Positions 24,201 through 39,200 of a DNA stretch of 64,000 nt are shown here, piece after piece (position 1 is the first letter of the stretch; each line of letters starts with the position of its first letter). Under the pieces are notes generated by a model. That model did not search any database. It saw only the letters and a program-made list of their open reading frames with translations, and was not told where the DNA came from. Source of the stretch: Hyposmocoma kahamanoa. Taxonomy: Eukaryota; Arthropoda; Insecta; Lepidoptera; Cosmopterigidae. The DNA lies in the NCBI RefSeq assembly GCF_003589595.1, contig NW_020653726.1, positions 16,355,486 through 16,419,485 on the forward strand, given 5' to 3'. The position numbers and the translations under genes were made by a program.

Positions 24201-27200
24201 TGTTGAGTATCCAAGTTGCTTAATAACTACAGGAAGAATAAATAATCTTTGAAATGTCAAGAATCCTCAACTCTAAAGTGGGTAGAGCAATAATTATACG
24301 TCATCTAAATAAATGCAAGATGATAAAAGGGCCAGGGTTGAAAGACCCCTGTCAAAGTTGGTTCTCTTTGTAAGTTTGTTGCAAATAAGTATAAAAAATG
24401 GTCAATTTTATGGTAGACAGTGTGAAGGAAAAGCAAACAAAATTAACATTGAATATGGTCATGCACAACATTCTGTTTTTCACAATTTTTTATGTAAGTA
24501 TCAATTAGATATACAAAGGAGTACTTGACCTTGAATTACAAAGAGTACCCGCATGGTGATGAAAACACCAACCCAAGGAAAACCATGCTGACATTGTTAA
24601 AGCGTAGACAACGGTGAAAGAAAATAATGTGGAACAAACTTGAATGACGTGTTGTTTCTGCCTCAAACTAAATTAATTTTAAGCAATCGATCCATGTGCA
24701 AATGAACCAACATTCTAGAACTTTCATTGCCAACTAGTCAAGGTCGAAGGCCAAGCGTATATCACGACCGCGCGAATGTCACGGATAAGTTGATGAGCAA
24801 TTATTATGTTGCTAAACATTTGAAAAGGTAATATCCAATTTAATTTCAAATTGATCACGATGAAGGACAACCTACTAAATTTCAAAATCAGACGCAAATC
24901 ACGTCCATGACTTGTGAATATCAGAAAACGGGACAAAGAACGTGCCTAGGAAAACGAGAGATACGTTATGTGCGTTCAATAAAAACTGAATAATATACAA
25001 GTGAAGAAAGGCAAGATCTTGGTCCAACGTACAATATCAATTAGAAATTTAGGTTAATAACAGACTAAAGACGGAACAACCAAGACATTACAAGAACTGA
25101 TTGTTTCTTATGCCGCAATCTAGCGATGCACTGCTAATGTTTGTTCTTCCGAGTTGCTGGTGAACCGTGACTTATTCTTGGTCCGGGTCAAAACAATTAT
25201 CCAACCTTCACATCTACTTTGATTATCGCATGCGATGTCAAGGTCCCGATGATGAGCCAAATGTCACACATATGCCGAAAATAAAAAAATAACCGGATTG
25301 TAGTAATGTGCGTTCATGCGTTATACTAGAGTCTTCGTAAATCCGACTTTTTTCCGATCACGCATAATTTTTTTACGAATATAATACCAATTAAACAATT
25401 TCAAAACAACAATCTCGAAAATTAATTGGTACTCTATTGTAATATTACTTATAACTTACTATTGGAAATAATAATTCTATTTCTAGTAAACATTTAGCAG
25501 AAGTATCAGTAATATTCCAATAGATGGCATTACATGTATTTTTAAATGATTTTATTTTTTTATATACGCTACTTGGTTAGGACTCACAAATACTTTAATA
25601 TCTGTATTTTAATACTACAATACTTGAATATTTTTTATAATGCACACACTCATAACCCCGCACTAGGGAAACCCTGCATTGCGGGTGCTATGGACACACA
25701 CATAGACAACTAAAGTGCAAATTACACCCAAATTCACGAGAGAAATAAATGTAATCCATGCAAATATATCTCCCGGCCCGGGAATCTAGGGACTTCTACC
25801 ATGGCAGCCCAGTATTTTTCAAGTCCAACATTTTTAGTTTGCTTTGGAATATTTTCATCTAAAGAAGATATAAAATACCTACATTATTACATAGTATTGC
25901 GAAGGAAAAGAAGGTTACTCTTATGAAAACCGTTCCTGAAAAGAATATTTTGAATTTGAGTAATTTTTTTATTAATTAAGGAATAAATAAAAAAAAACTG
26001 AAGCAGGAGTACGAGATTGCAACTCTACAACGATCGCCGAGTCTTTCTTACCAGTTTATATATTCCACAGCGCTTTGCTTAAGTAGCGAAAATTGCCTAC
26101 ATGCCATTGTGTAATAGCAACAGGATTTACCTATTTATAATTAAATTAACTTTTATATAATAATCACTTAAAATTTCAATTTATAATTTTGTTATATTAT
26201 TAACAAAGTTAAATCAAATTAAAAAAAAAAAATCATTTATTATATTTATATTATCTTCCGTATTTATTTAGTTTCGAAATTATTATTTGTTTAATTTATA
26301 CAACATTTTCACAAATTCAACAGCGGTTTGCTCCTGAGTAAACACCGGCGCTGAGCTATGGCCTATTTGCACTGCTACATCACACATACATAACTGGGTG
26401 TTCGGCTGTGTGCGACTCTGTTGGTTTTTTTTGTTTTTATTATATTACATAATTTTCTGATTGTATGTGTGTCTCTAGATCCAAATAAACGGTTTATCTA
26501 TCTATCTATTACTTATATGACAGTAGACCCCTTGATTGCACAACACTCTGCTTTTCCAGAATTGGAGGAATTCTTATGTTAAAAGACCATTTATTTTCGT
26601 CTTTATTATAGTAACGAATTTTGGGTTACGTGCAAATATTACCTATTTGTAAAGCTGACACTGTGTGGACGTAAATATAAAGGTGTTGAATACAAGGGTG
26701 AAGGGGACATGTCAAGCGATGATCCGCGTTGCGTAATTTTCTTCCATTCACTCGCTTGAGTAATTGCGACGTGATGCGAAGAATAGGGAACCAGAAACAC
26801 AAACACGAGGCATTTCTAAAGAAATATGTGCGTACAATTAGTTAAAAAAGATGCTAATTGTGTAGACCGTACGTCAATAAAAAGATGTCTTTTAAAGGCA
26901 TACTGTATCGTTTAATTAGGGTAATTTGTCTTGTTTTTTTATTTATTTATATATACTCAGATTACATTGACTCATCAATTACTTACCTCATAAATAAATA
27001 CCTTATAATATAAATAAATCAAACATCTGTCGACCTTCATGAAGGAGGACGGTTAGCCGAAGGAAGTCACAATTATATCGGCGGTTCCGTGGAAGGCAAC
27101 TTGACGCCAGACTGCGGCATACATCGCCGACAAGTGCAATTCGTGTAGATTAGTTATTTAGCATAAATAGTGTAATTTTTTTAAAATCAAATGACGGAAC

Positions 27201-30200
27201 GGACAAGTCGTGCGCCTGATGGTAAACTACACGCAAGTCCATAACAGTTGCAGTGCCATTCAGAGCTTTAAATCGCAAAGATCTGAGGTGGACTGCCACT
27301 GCACTCTGAGACAAATCGACATGTCTCATATGCCTATAATTTCACCAGCACCCTTCAAAACCGGAACATAGTAATGCTGACATCGCTGCTTGGCAGCAGA
27401 AATAGGTAAGGTGGCAGTACTTCCCTGGAAGAACTCTTTCACAAGGTGTTCTACTGCTACTAAACAGTGTTTTATTATATTTTTGTATGTTAGTCCTTAA
27501 GGTATATACTAAATTAAATAACGTAATCAAATTAAAAAAAGGTAATGGAACACTATTTATTTACATGTATGGACTGTGACGTGTGAACAAGGTGGGTGTC
27601 CGGCAACCGGCCTCGGAGACGTTGGTGCATATTTATCCATCATAAAGGTCGACAGATGTTGAGTTGGTATTGACACCACAAATTAATTAAAATTCACATT
27701 GTGATAGAACCTGAAACGCTCGACCGCCCTGAGGGTCGAGCGTTGTCTTTCACCCGTATCTGCAAACTTCGTGGAGTACTCACCCGACTCAACACCATTG
27801 TGCTGCTTACGGATCCCCCACACAGAGTAGTGATACGTGATTTTGAATGTGACTAATACTATCATACAAATGAGCAAATCATTCGCCTAAGTCTAATCCA
27901 AGCATAATCAGGATGATTACCGATACCGAAAGCCTCTGCCATTCGGTCGAATCAGAAAAAAGTCCAATGATTCATAAGTCGGAACTACTCGCAACCATTC
28001 ACTATGTCCATATCAAAATGTCCCTGTCCCCATCACATTTACGATATGTCAGAGATGGCTAGGCAGAAATGCTCTATGGAATGTCTGGATGATCATTCGT
28101 TACTATTTAATATTAGTAATATTCATCCAGATCATTCGAATACGAAAATTAGTAGGTTACTAATTTAAAAACCAAAAAGCAAGGATCCGATAACAACCAC
28201 ATAGAAAAATTCGTGTGATACGTTCCGTGGCTTAGTTGGCATAGCGTCTGGCACGGTTTGCTGGGAGACGTCGATTCGAATCCGGCCGGGTCGAAGGATT
28301 TTTTTCTCAGTGTTCGATCTTTGTATTAATAATTAGCTTAGATTTGAATTTTGGTTATAAATATTTATACAATAAAATATTTATGTATTATTTAGCAACA
28401 ACGTTTGAAATTAAAACATTTATTTCGCAAGTGGCAACCTTTTAATGAGAATATTCGTAATCAAATAAACGTATATATACAGTCTGTACTCATCTCTAGT
28501 TTAGCCTAAAATTACAGAGCACGATTCTTCATTGTAAAATATATTTATTTATATTTAAAAGGTCATTTTTTTTCCTGAAACATTACTAGTTATTATAAGT
28601 TCTTTTTATAAAAAATAAGCGCGCATTTTACTTCCATCTCACCTGATAGAAAGCGACAATGAGGTCGACGATGTAGCATGCACACCTAAATAATGCCTAT
28701 TCACTCTCGCCTTGAAAAGGCCCAAGTTCTAGCGTTCGGGGGATAAGTCCGCAGGCAGGATATTCCACTCCCTAGCCACTCGCCATATAAATGTGGAAGC
28801 GACACGCATCTTGCGAATCTTGTGAATATCCACAACATACGGGTGGAACCCCACCCCACGTCTAGTTCCCCGATGATGAAAAGGGGAAAGCGGAATGAAA
28901 TTACGCAATTCCATCGCACACTACTCGTATAAGTGTTATTATCTCATAATTGAAACTCAAATACATCTTTATTTAATAGGTAAGCAAATTACATTTGAAA
29001 TGGTCATATTGATTATACTACTGTTCACTGGAAAGGCAAATTATCTGAGAAAGTGAGCAAGAAACCCAGTAGCTGCTTTTTGTAAATAAACATTTGTACA
29101 CGTTTATCATTTACAATATTTATTTCAAACACAACAAAAGACAATCCAACGAACAATACAACGACCGACACGGACGACAAGTGAACGAACTAAACAGGGC
29201 CCTTAATCTGCTAATTTTCTCGAAACCGCTCGTCATTGTAATTGAGACTCCATTGAGATTATATAGCAATTATGATAATATTTGATAATTTGCTGAAGTC
29301 TAGTTGCAAAGGCGATTCAGTCTCAGTAGTCTTAGTGGTATGGCAGTGATGGCATTCATTCTATAAGCCACTAAAGATCGTTATCAAAACTATGATGGAA
29401 ATTACTATGTTGCCTTGCCAAAATATCTATGGAAATTACAATGAAAATTACTATGGAAACTGCTATGCACATCTTAATTTTGATATCGTTTTATCAGCAA
29501 TTTATTCTTCAAATTAAATGTATAGAATATTATAAACTCAACATTTATCGACCTTCATGAAGAAGGACATTTTCCGACGGCAGCTACCGGACACCCACAT
29601 TGCGTCTCACGTCGCTGTCCGTACGTGTAAATAAATAAATAATGTTAGTGTTTTATTATATTATTATGTGTGTTAGTCCATAAGGTATGTATTTATGGAT
29701 CTTTTGTAACGTCAACATAAATAAATAAATAAATTATTAGTAGACTACACCATCGACGCTGTCGACTTGCCATTGAAGAGCAGAATATAATATAACCTAA
29801 CCCCCGGTTAAAAATTTCATCCCCTAGTTTGCCACCCGTAGCGGTGGATCATTTTCTTGAATGGGATCACATCTGAGGTACCTTCTTTCCAACAAAAAAA
29901 GAATCATCAAAATTGGTTCACAAGTGGCGGAGTTATCGCGTAACATACACACAAAAAAAACATACAGACGAATTGAGAACCTCCTCCATTTTTTGAAGTC
30001 GGTTAAAAAAATTGTAATGACAGTTGAATAGTTGCGCGATGGCTAGCCACTGACAGCTACTACTCGTAACTTTTAACAGAATACCAAGTGTACAAAATCT
30101 TTGACACTATAGACATACAACTGAGATGATTACCTTCAAAACCAGAACACAGTAATGCTCATTTTATTGTTTGGCGGCAGAAATAGTTGCAGTACTTCCC

Positions 30201-33200
30201 TGGACGCCATTTTTGACAATGAGCTCTAGTTTTGTTTAGTCTAGTTTAGTAGCAGACTAAACTAGATTACAGTGTAATAATACATAATCTTTAGTGTAAA
30301 GTTTCACCTATAGTTTTAAACCGCGTACTCTCGTGACCATAGGTAAGAAATAGTGCATCTAACTATGAGGCAACTTTCAAACTAAATCGTTGTTGCAACG
30401 ACGAACGAGGCCGTGTGGGAGCGCTAATTTGTGGTAACCATGGCGACGAGGCTGACCTCTTTGCGTGTTAAGGAAATTTTGTTTACCTGTAAAGATCTAG
30501 AATGAACACAATGCTAATGTACAACACTACTATTATTACTAACAATAATAATAATAATTATTTATTTCAGACCATTAAACATCTTTATTCTTAGTTAATA
30601 TCATGTTTTTTATATTTAAAATAAGTGCGCATTTGACCTGTTGGAAAGTGACGGTGGAGTATGAGCAGTGGACTGGTCGGGCGCCTATCGGGCCGGGAGC
30701 ACGGCAGGTGCGCCCGTCTTGCGCCCGCGCGTGGTGTTATCGTCTATACAAATACACGGAATTACATCCGTCGTGCTCCCGACCCGACACGCGCCCGACC
30801 CGTACTCGTTCTCTTATGTTTCACGCTTCTATAATGCTTATTAACTCTCGCTTTGAAAAGGCCCAAGTTATACAGTCCACAGAACAAGACTGCAGGCAAG
30901 TAATTTTTACAGCCATGATATTAACTTATTTTTGTGAAAACAGTGTACCATTTTTGTTACGGTTATTATTAACAATCAACACAACCGCGCCAATGGTCTG
31001 GTCTTAAACTAGGGAATTCCCTGTAGGTAGTATGAGTACCAGAGCAACGGAATTCACTAAGATCAGAGCCAATTTAGAAAAGTTCGTTTCCCAATTCGGT
31101 CCTACCAGGAATCGAATCCGGGACCTCTTCATGTAAGCCGTTGGGCCACCTTACGAGTACCAAAGCAGTGGAATTCATCCTGGAGCACTACCCATGACAC
31201 CCAGACCAGAAACAATATACAAAAGTTCATTTTCCTAAATTCGTCCTACCGGGAATCGAAATCTGGACTTCCATCATTCAGCGTCTACAGTGTTAAACGT
31301 TGGACTACAACTATAAACTACTACTATCATCACGACGAAACAAAAAACAAGCATCTATGTATATAAAGATACCACTATACTCTGTTCTGTTTATACTGTG
31401 TGAGAGTATAGTTAGACCAGACCAGAGTATAGTAGTTAGTATAGTTTCTGACATAATTCACACAACCCAAAATGATCACTAATACATATTATTATGTAGT
31501 TATACAATTTACATGACTGAAAATTCAATAGTAATAGAAATTGAAAATAAAAAAAATCGAAAGAACTCGAAGAAATTTTTCATTATGTTCGATCTTTGTA
31601 TTAATATTATAGAACAAACTGGTGGAGCAATTAAAAAAAAAAAATGAATACACGTAGTAAAACATCATAATATTCATTATAAGAAATATTACAAATGCAG
31701 GAAAAAATTTTGCGGGTTATATTGAATAACATGTGCATGACTTTGCATTTGATTAATGTATCTAGTTTGACTAAAAAATTTATATGGAAAAATTTACTTC
31801 TCGTTGTGGCCGCTAGGGGCGCTTTATCATTTGAATTCAAAATTGGAAAATCAGATATATAATATTCACTACAACCTATACGTTTTTGACGTTAACAACA
31901 TATAAACAAAATGGCGGGTTTTTGGTATTACAGTTTTCATAGCAATTAATTTTTAGTTTAAGTATTATTACGTTTTGAGTTTCTTCTTTATTTTGTTACC
32001 TGTTTAAACTGATGGTACTATGGCACTATTGCGAATACTCAATAAATAAATAATAATGATTACAATCAAGACTAATTTTTTTTTCTCTAATGATTATGAC
32101 GTGTATAACAAAGATTTTCTGCAAGAGCTTATCATTTTTATTTCTCTGCAATCAAAGCAACATGCAACACCCACATTAAGTTTCGTAAAAGAGAACGGGC
32201 GATCAGTATTGAGCAAAAACTCTCTTACGGCGTAATGTGTTTACAATAACCACAAATAATGCAATATGCATTATCGCTTGTGCATTACGGTCTACTTTTA
32301 AATTATCATTACCGACGTAAATTTTTAAGTTTTGAAAAAATTATCAAATTTCGAATTTTAAGTTTTGAAATGTTCTAATTTAAAATTTAATTATTTCTTC
32401 GTGATACATAAGGTTATGAAGGCGTTACAAAAATACATAGTACGGTATGACTCCCGCCGCTTAGAAGACTATTCAAGAAACCTAAAGGTCTTTTTGCCAT
32501 TCTATAACTACATTAAAAACACAATAAAAAATATTTACTAAGGATTCCGATAATTAAATGGAGACCTAGCTCAAAGGACTTGTATCCAAGCAAAAAATCT
32601 TATTAAATAAATAAATTTGACGAATCACAATTACTCTCTCCAGAAGTAGAGCAGTTTTGCGTGATCTACTTTGTAGTTGATTAGAACGATGTGCCCGTGT
32701 AACGAATTGAAAGAAATTATAGTGACAATTTACGAAAATTGAATTTTCAAATATGTATAATTTTTTGTTTAAGGAAAAGGCAAAGGTATAAACTATAAAC
32801 CTAAGTCTTGGTAAATTTTCAGTTTACAGGCATTAACCCTGTAGCGTAGCCTTAGAGAAATGAGAATGCAGAAGGCTCTGTTCACAAGATTTATTACAAG
32901 AGGTGATAAAAAAGGAAAAGAAAGGTCCAAAAGGACCTATATAACTATATAATATTAACAGTATTCGACGTGAAGTTTAACAATAAGGAAATGAAGGCGA
33001 TTTGTGATTTATGGGCAGTGCTCTCGTTTCAAGAATTTTGATGCGAGTCACGACGCATCGAATAACGTAAGAAAAGTGAAGGAAACGAAATTCGAGAACG
33101 ATTTAAAATTTTAAAAATAAATGGCCAGGAAGCAGAAAAGAGGTTGATAAAAAGGTGGAATGACGATAAAGGAGATCAGCAACGTCACAAGTCTGGACTT

Positions 33201-36200
33201 CCGTGGGTCATCACATCGTGAGTCATTTCAGGGTGTAGACTCCAATTCCGTGTTAATGTGTAATTTTACTATAGCATCAATTCTGTATAATTATGTCCGA
33301 GCATTTCGTCAATTCTGATTTCATCACGTAACTTAACTTTAACTTTTTAGAGTACGATCGGCTACTGCCTGCTTTTTTAAGCCGCATGTAGCCCGTATAC
33401 ATCTATTTTGACCTTTCAATGCATGCCCAATCTACAGTGCATTTCACAGAAAATCATTTCTTGCCCAAGTTTGGTTGCTGCATAACAGACGTACAGCATT
33501 AAAGTTTATATTGGATAGCCAGAATAATGTATAAGAAAATTTTAGTATCTTGGCACATACATACCTATACTAGATGTGTTTGACATTTTAGCTTATTTTA
33601 TATAGTTTGGATTGTTTCGTCAGACAACATCTAAAAGTGAGGGACTGACGAGGCTCAATGTATTATCCTTTACACACTAAAAGACGTAATTTGTAATTTT
33701 AAAACTATATTGTGTATTAAAGGCGGTAAATAAGGAATGACGAACTAGACACTATTAGAAGCCCGAAGCCAAAGTGTGAGAGCTTTCGGAGTCGAGGTTC
33801 GTAATTCCCGTACCGCCGGTGGAACATAAAATGTTTTTCATCACACTAAGACCCGAGGGTTTTATTTGGGGTATTGAAGTAAAAAAAGGCATTTAATATA
33901 GTCAAATTAGCCTGTATGTAATCATACCATTTACGTGCAAGTGTGATGAAAATATTTTTTTATGGCTATCAAGTGACGCGAGATGCGAAACATGGATAAT
34001 CACAAAGAGAGACATAGAAAGATTGGAGTAATTTGAAATATAGTGCTGGAGGGGAATAAAAAAAATGGACTGAAAAGATATCAAATGCGGAAGTTTTGAA
34101 GAGTTTTGAAGGATTAGAGGGAAGAAAGAAATCTTTTAAATACACTAGAGAACACAAGGGGGAAAATGTTTGGATTTTTTTTTACATAATAACCAATTTG
34201 TGAGAACGATAATTGCGCGGATTATACAAGGGAAAAGGAAGAGAGGAAAACTAAGAATGGCGTGTAGTGAACAAATAAAGAAGAAGGTCAAAGTGAGCAG
34301 CTAAATGACGTCAAGGGGCTGGCTATGAACCGTAAGAATTAGCGGAGGCTACATCGACAAAAGCCTCTTAAATAGGATGATGGTCAAGTGACGGGACGAA
34401 CAAATCATGCACCTGGCGGTAGCAACAAGTCTGGACGAGAGACGTAGTGGAAAAAGATCTCCGCACCCTGCACGCAGAGAACTGATGCCAACTCGCATTG
34501 GAGTCAAAAACCCATTTCGGGTCGCTGAGCCAACGAAGCATTGACTTACAAATAAATGAGCGACGGATCTAATACACAAACCACGAAAAAAATGTCCCAA
34601 GTCAACCTATTTAAACGTAGTGACATGTAAAGGAATATGAAAAAGCTAAAACGTTGAATTTACATTGTAATGTCATCGCAGTACTGTCTAATTTTGCTTG
34701 CTTCGCTGTCAGCCGAACAAACGAAGACTAAAGCGTGAATGACGCTCTGCATACGATTTTAACGCCCTATAACTTCGGACACTTTTTAGCGCGGACACGA
34801 CGTCCATATAATTGTAAGTCAATGCAACGAAGTAAGTAAGTAAGATCTTAATCCTACTTGGAATAAAACTCATTATTGTAACATTTATGGCTTTATTACG
34901 ATTACTTATATATCGTGGCCGTAATCCAAAGAGTTTGGAACACTGCAAGTTCCTTTGAGGACTTTCTAGAACCGACGAAATTATTTATACCCGACTGAAA
35001 CTCTTTTTATTACATAATTATTTTTGCAGTACAAAGAAATTATAATTTTGTTTTTATTGGATGTTTTCATTATATTTTGACAATTTTGCGTGTCTAATAA
35101 TTTTTTTAGTTATTGATAAATTAAGAGTAAACTTTAGAAATCACAGTTTTATTCCACAAAAATGTTTAAAATCAACATCATTCTAATAGCAGTAGAGGTC
35201 CTTGTGAAAGAGTTTGTCTAGAGAAGTACTGCCACCTTACCTATTTCTGCCGCCAAGCAGTAATATGAGCATTACTGTGTTCCGGTTTAGAAGGGTAAGG
35301 CTGCTGATGAAATTACAGGCACATGGGACTTGTCAACTTATGTCTCAGGGTGACGGGTGCAATGGTAGTGCCCCTGAAATCTTTGCGATTTAAAGCTCTG
35401 AGCAGCACGGCATCTGATGACTCGGACTCGGATGTCGCTTGTGCACTAAGTCCGTTTCAAATCCAAGAAAATACGAATATCGCTTGTATATATAGAGATA
35501 AACGATCCTTGTGACATTTCTGAATCGAACGTAGTAAACACACGCTCTTATTGACAGGTTTATCGCTTACACGTGTATGTGGATTGGAGTAAGTACCCTC
35601 TGTAAAATGTTTAAAATATATTAGTGTAGTAGGAGGGGTGTACAGGTTGGTAGAGATTCGCTCGGCTAGCTGGTGCCCCCTTACTACGTCCAGGAATCAA
35701 ACGACGAAATTTTGGTGAAGAAGATTTGGTTTATTGTACAACAGCTTACAATACAAGGGTGTCCAATAAAAGGGATTCGTCGCGTTGGATGCAAGCGCGG
35801 TGCAGAGTCCGCGACAAGTCTCGGTGGATGCGAGTCTTACAAAAAGACACTCACTCACAGAGTAGTTCTCGTAACCTGTCCCGAAAGATTCTTCCATTTA
35901 GTAGTGAGGATAACCGTAGAAATCCAATGTTTTGCAAAATGCAAAAGAGTGAGTAGATCTATAAAAGTATTAAGTTTGTATATAACTAGGTTTTAGTAAA
36001 GTTTTGTTCAACTATCGTTTTTAATTACAGATCGATTAGAGCCTTTTTCAAATTTTTACAAATACTTTGTTATACGTGGTACTCAATCAGCACACACGTG
36101 TCGCTTACCACCAGGCGCATAACTTATTTATTTATTTATTTTGTACGACTGACCCACACTTACAATATAATATAATATAACTAAACAAGTCACAGTCATA

Positions 36201-39200
36201 TAAGGATTGAGTCAATCACCGGCTAAAAGTAAGCTGCAGAATTTGGATAAGCTGCAGAATTTGGACCACGGAGCTTTTGAGTTGTGATTGTCTCCAAAAA
36301 GCAACCAGCGGATGTTAGAAATTTTGATTCACTGTTACCGAACACGTCAATATCATTTCGATATCTTTTGTTCTTTCATCACTTATCACGAAAAAAATCA
36401 AGAGTGAAAATCAAAGACATCTCTAAAGAGTTCCAATCACCGCAGTTGTACGCTTTTGTTTTTTATAGTGACTATATTCTGCCACCGCCACGGAAGAAAC
36501 GCACAGCTAAAATAATTTCTCATTAATGTATGAAATTGTGCCCTTATTAGATAGTTCAATTACAATAATTACTTTATAAATAGTACAAAAAAGGCACAAT
36601 TGACTACAAATAGCACAATTCCTATCATAAATCAAGTATTAAAAACCACATTGTGTTGTCGGAGCCAACAAGTAGCGCCGCGAAGATGAAATTGTAAACA
36701 TGTTTGCTTAGGTAGTTATTTCATTTATCTATTTGGTTTTAATTAAGTGTTTTCTTGATACATTGTTTTTTTTAATAGAGCTGACATGTTTAATAATAAT
36801 TTATTTATTTAGGGATTAACAAAGAGTTAAAAAAACGTTAGTCTTCAACTATGTTAAAAGACAATATTAAGATTGTTCTTAAATGAAAATTTATTTACAA
36901 AATATGTCATAAGCATATTTAACTTATACAAACTACTTAATATGAAAAATGTACTTTAACTATTCTTTTTATCAGAAAAACCTAGAAAATCTTTAAACTC
37001 AATCATCTCTGCCGAGTGCGGCATTGTGTATTGTTTTTTTTTATATTTTATAAATATAAGTGCGCTATAGAACTTCATCTCACCTGACAGAAAGTGACGA
37101 TGAGATCGACGATGAGAACATGCACACCTATAATGCCTATTCACTCTCGCCTTCAAAAGGCCCAACTTAGAATTCCACTACATAGCTGTTTGGCATCTAT
37201 GTGTGGAAGAATTACGTTTCGTGCGAATCCTTGGAAGAACCACAACATAGGGATGCAACCCGAGCCTACATCTAGTTTCCGATATATTTTTATATTTCAA
37301 ATTGTAATATATTATTAATGTAAAATATATATGATTTTGTTTCTAACTTTCAATCTATTTTATTTTCATAATATATAGGTTAGGTACAATAAAAGCTTAA
37401 ATACTAGAACGTAAAACTACGATTAAATTATTGAATAAAATTGGGTCCCCGCAGCAAGGTCCGCATGATGCTGGCAGCAGCGTCCCTCCTTTGTATGGCT
37501 ATGCTAATGCGTTGGGCAAGGTAGCTTGCCCAAGGTAGCTGCCCTTGGATTTCCCAGATAGTCTATTAATTTTTTGGATAAAATTTTGTACAGATGAAGG
37601 GCACCGGGACCCCAAGGGCTAAAGGTTTCGACTCCAAAGGCTGTAAATTGGTAGTAGGACCCGAGGTCCTGGTACTTATTACTTTTTATTCTTTCTGCCA
37701 GCTTAGCTGCGGAGCCATCCCTCTTGCTGGTGTGCTGGAGATGGGATGGGGCAAGTGTGCCGGCTAATGTGGCGTTCTACACTAATGTCTGGCCCATACT
37801 CCAAGGGATAAAAGTCATTTCGTTCGGGCGTTTGCCATCTGTAAGCGACAGTGCCGCTTGCCTCGAGTATAGCGGGCACGTTAGGTAACCGTAGCTAAGA
37901 AGGCCCGGCGGATGGTAATATAGCGTCGATGTTTTTGTAGCTCGACATTGACATTGATTCTGTTTTTATAAACGGAATAAAAATTAGAATAGTCTTAGGA
38001 ACCCGGTGCGATCTGCAGAAAAATTGAATGGCTTCAATGGAAACAGTGCGAACAAAAAATTGGTATCCTGTGCATTGAGTGAACGTAAATGGAATTGTGT
38101 TAGTCCTTGACATTACAGGCCATATCTCGAACGAGTTGTCGTGACAGTCATAAGAACGGCATCTTTTGCCTTATGTTTTATAGGGGAACCTTTTACGGAA
38201 TACAGCAACAGAGGTAATAAACACAAAAAAGGCACTTTTTTAATGTCGAAAGATGATATAAATAAAAGACAAATCATTCTTTTAAGGCGAATGTGACCTA
38301 TGAATGACTAGCAGTTTAAACAGACGTGACGATTACCTACGCAATAAAGATATATAATTTGATTTGCACATCTTACTAGATATTTAGAAATAGAAATAGA
38401 AACCATGTATTGTAACGCCACAATATAAAAAAAGGCAAAAAAAGACTAATATAAATATAATAAAAGCGAATACAACCAGGACTAGGCTGTGACGCTGGTT
38501 TTCAATGGGCCCTAGCCGAGTGAGTGACGGACGTATACGTCCCGAAGTGATATAAAATAAACTACGTAAATTCTTATGTGTATTTAGTAGCAGTAGAGCT
38601 CCTTGTGAAAGAGCTCGTTCAGGCAAGTAATGCCAACTTACCTAATTCTGGCGATATGCAATAATGTGAACATTACTGTTTTTTCCACGCAAAATAGGCG
38701 CCTTGACTTCGAGTTGCGGACACCAGCCCGTTACACCAAGTACCAAGTACTGTTTTATTTTTTTATGACTGTGTTTTGGGTTTAGAAGGGTTAAAGATGC
38801 TGGTAAAAATTACAGGCACATGGGACTTGTCAACTTATGTATATCTTTGCGATTTAAAGCTCTGAGTGGCACTGCAACTGTTATGGACAGGCGTGTCGCT
38901 TAACGCAGTTGTTACAAGCGTTTGATTTACGGATAATTAAGGAAATTAAAATTATTATAAACAAAGGTAGATTCATTAACAACTCGTTCGGCCAGTCACT
39001 TGGTCTTTCTTAAAACAATAAAAACTTCTTTGTCAATCTGTGTACTTAGTGCAAGACGAGCATTTATGTCCGCTTCCAACGTAAAATCATTCAATCAACG
39101 TTTACAAGCAATTTCAAAGACATCAATCACGAACAACAACACTGCTTACAACACAAATTATGATAGCTACTACTCTATAATTTGTCGACTGACAGACCTT

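Noticed and set aside
28227..28296. Functional tRNA gene
   Set aside because: Boxes A and B are present but the cloverleaf is poor and the same head plus tail recurs at 52806: a SINE.
30603..31007. 134-codon open frame
   Set aside because: It crosses a LINE tail and a GC-rich MITE; no domain and no splice context.
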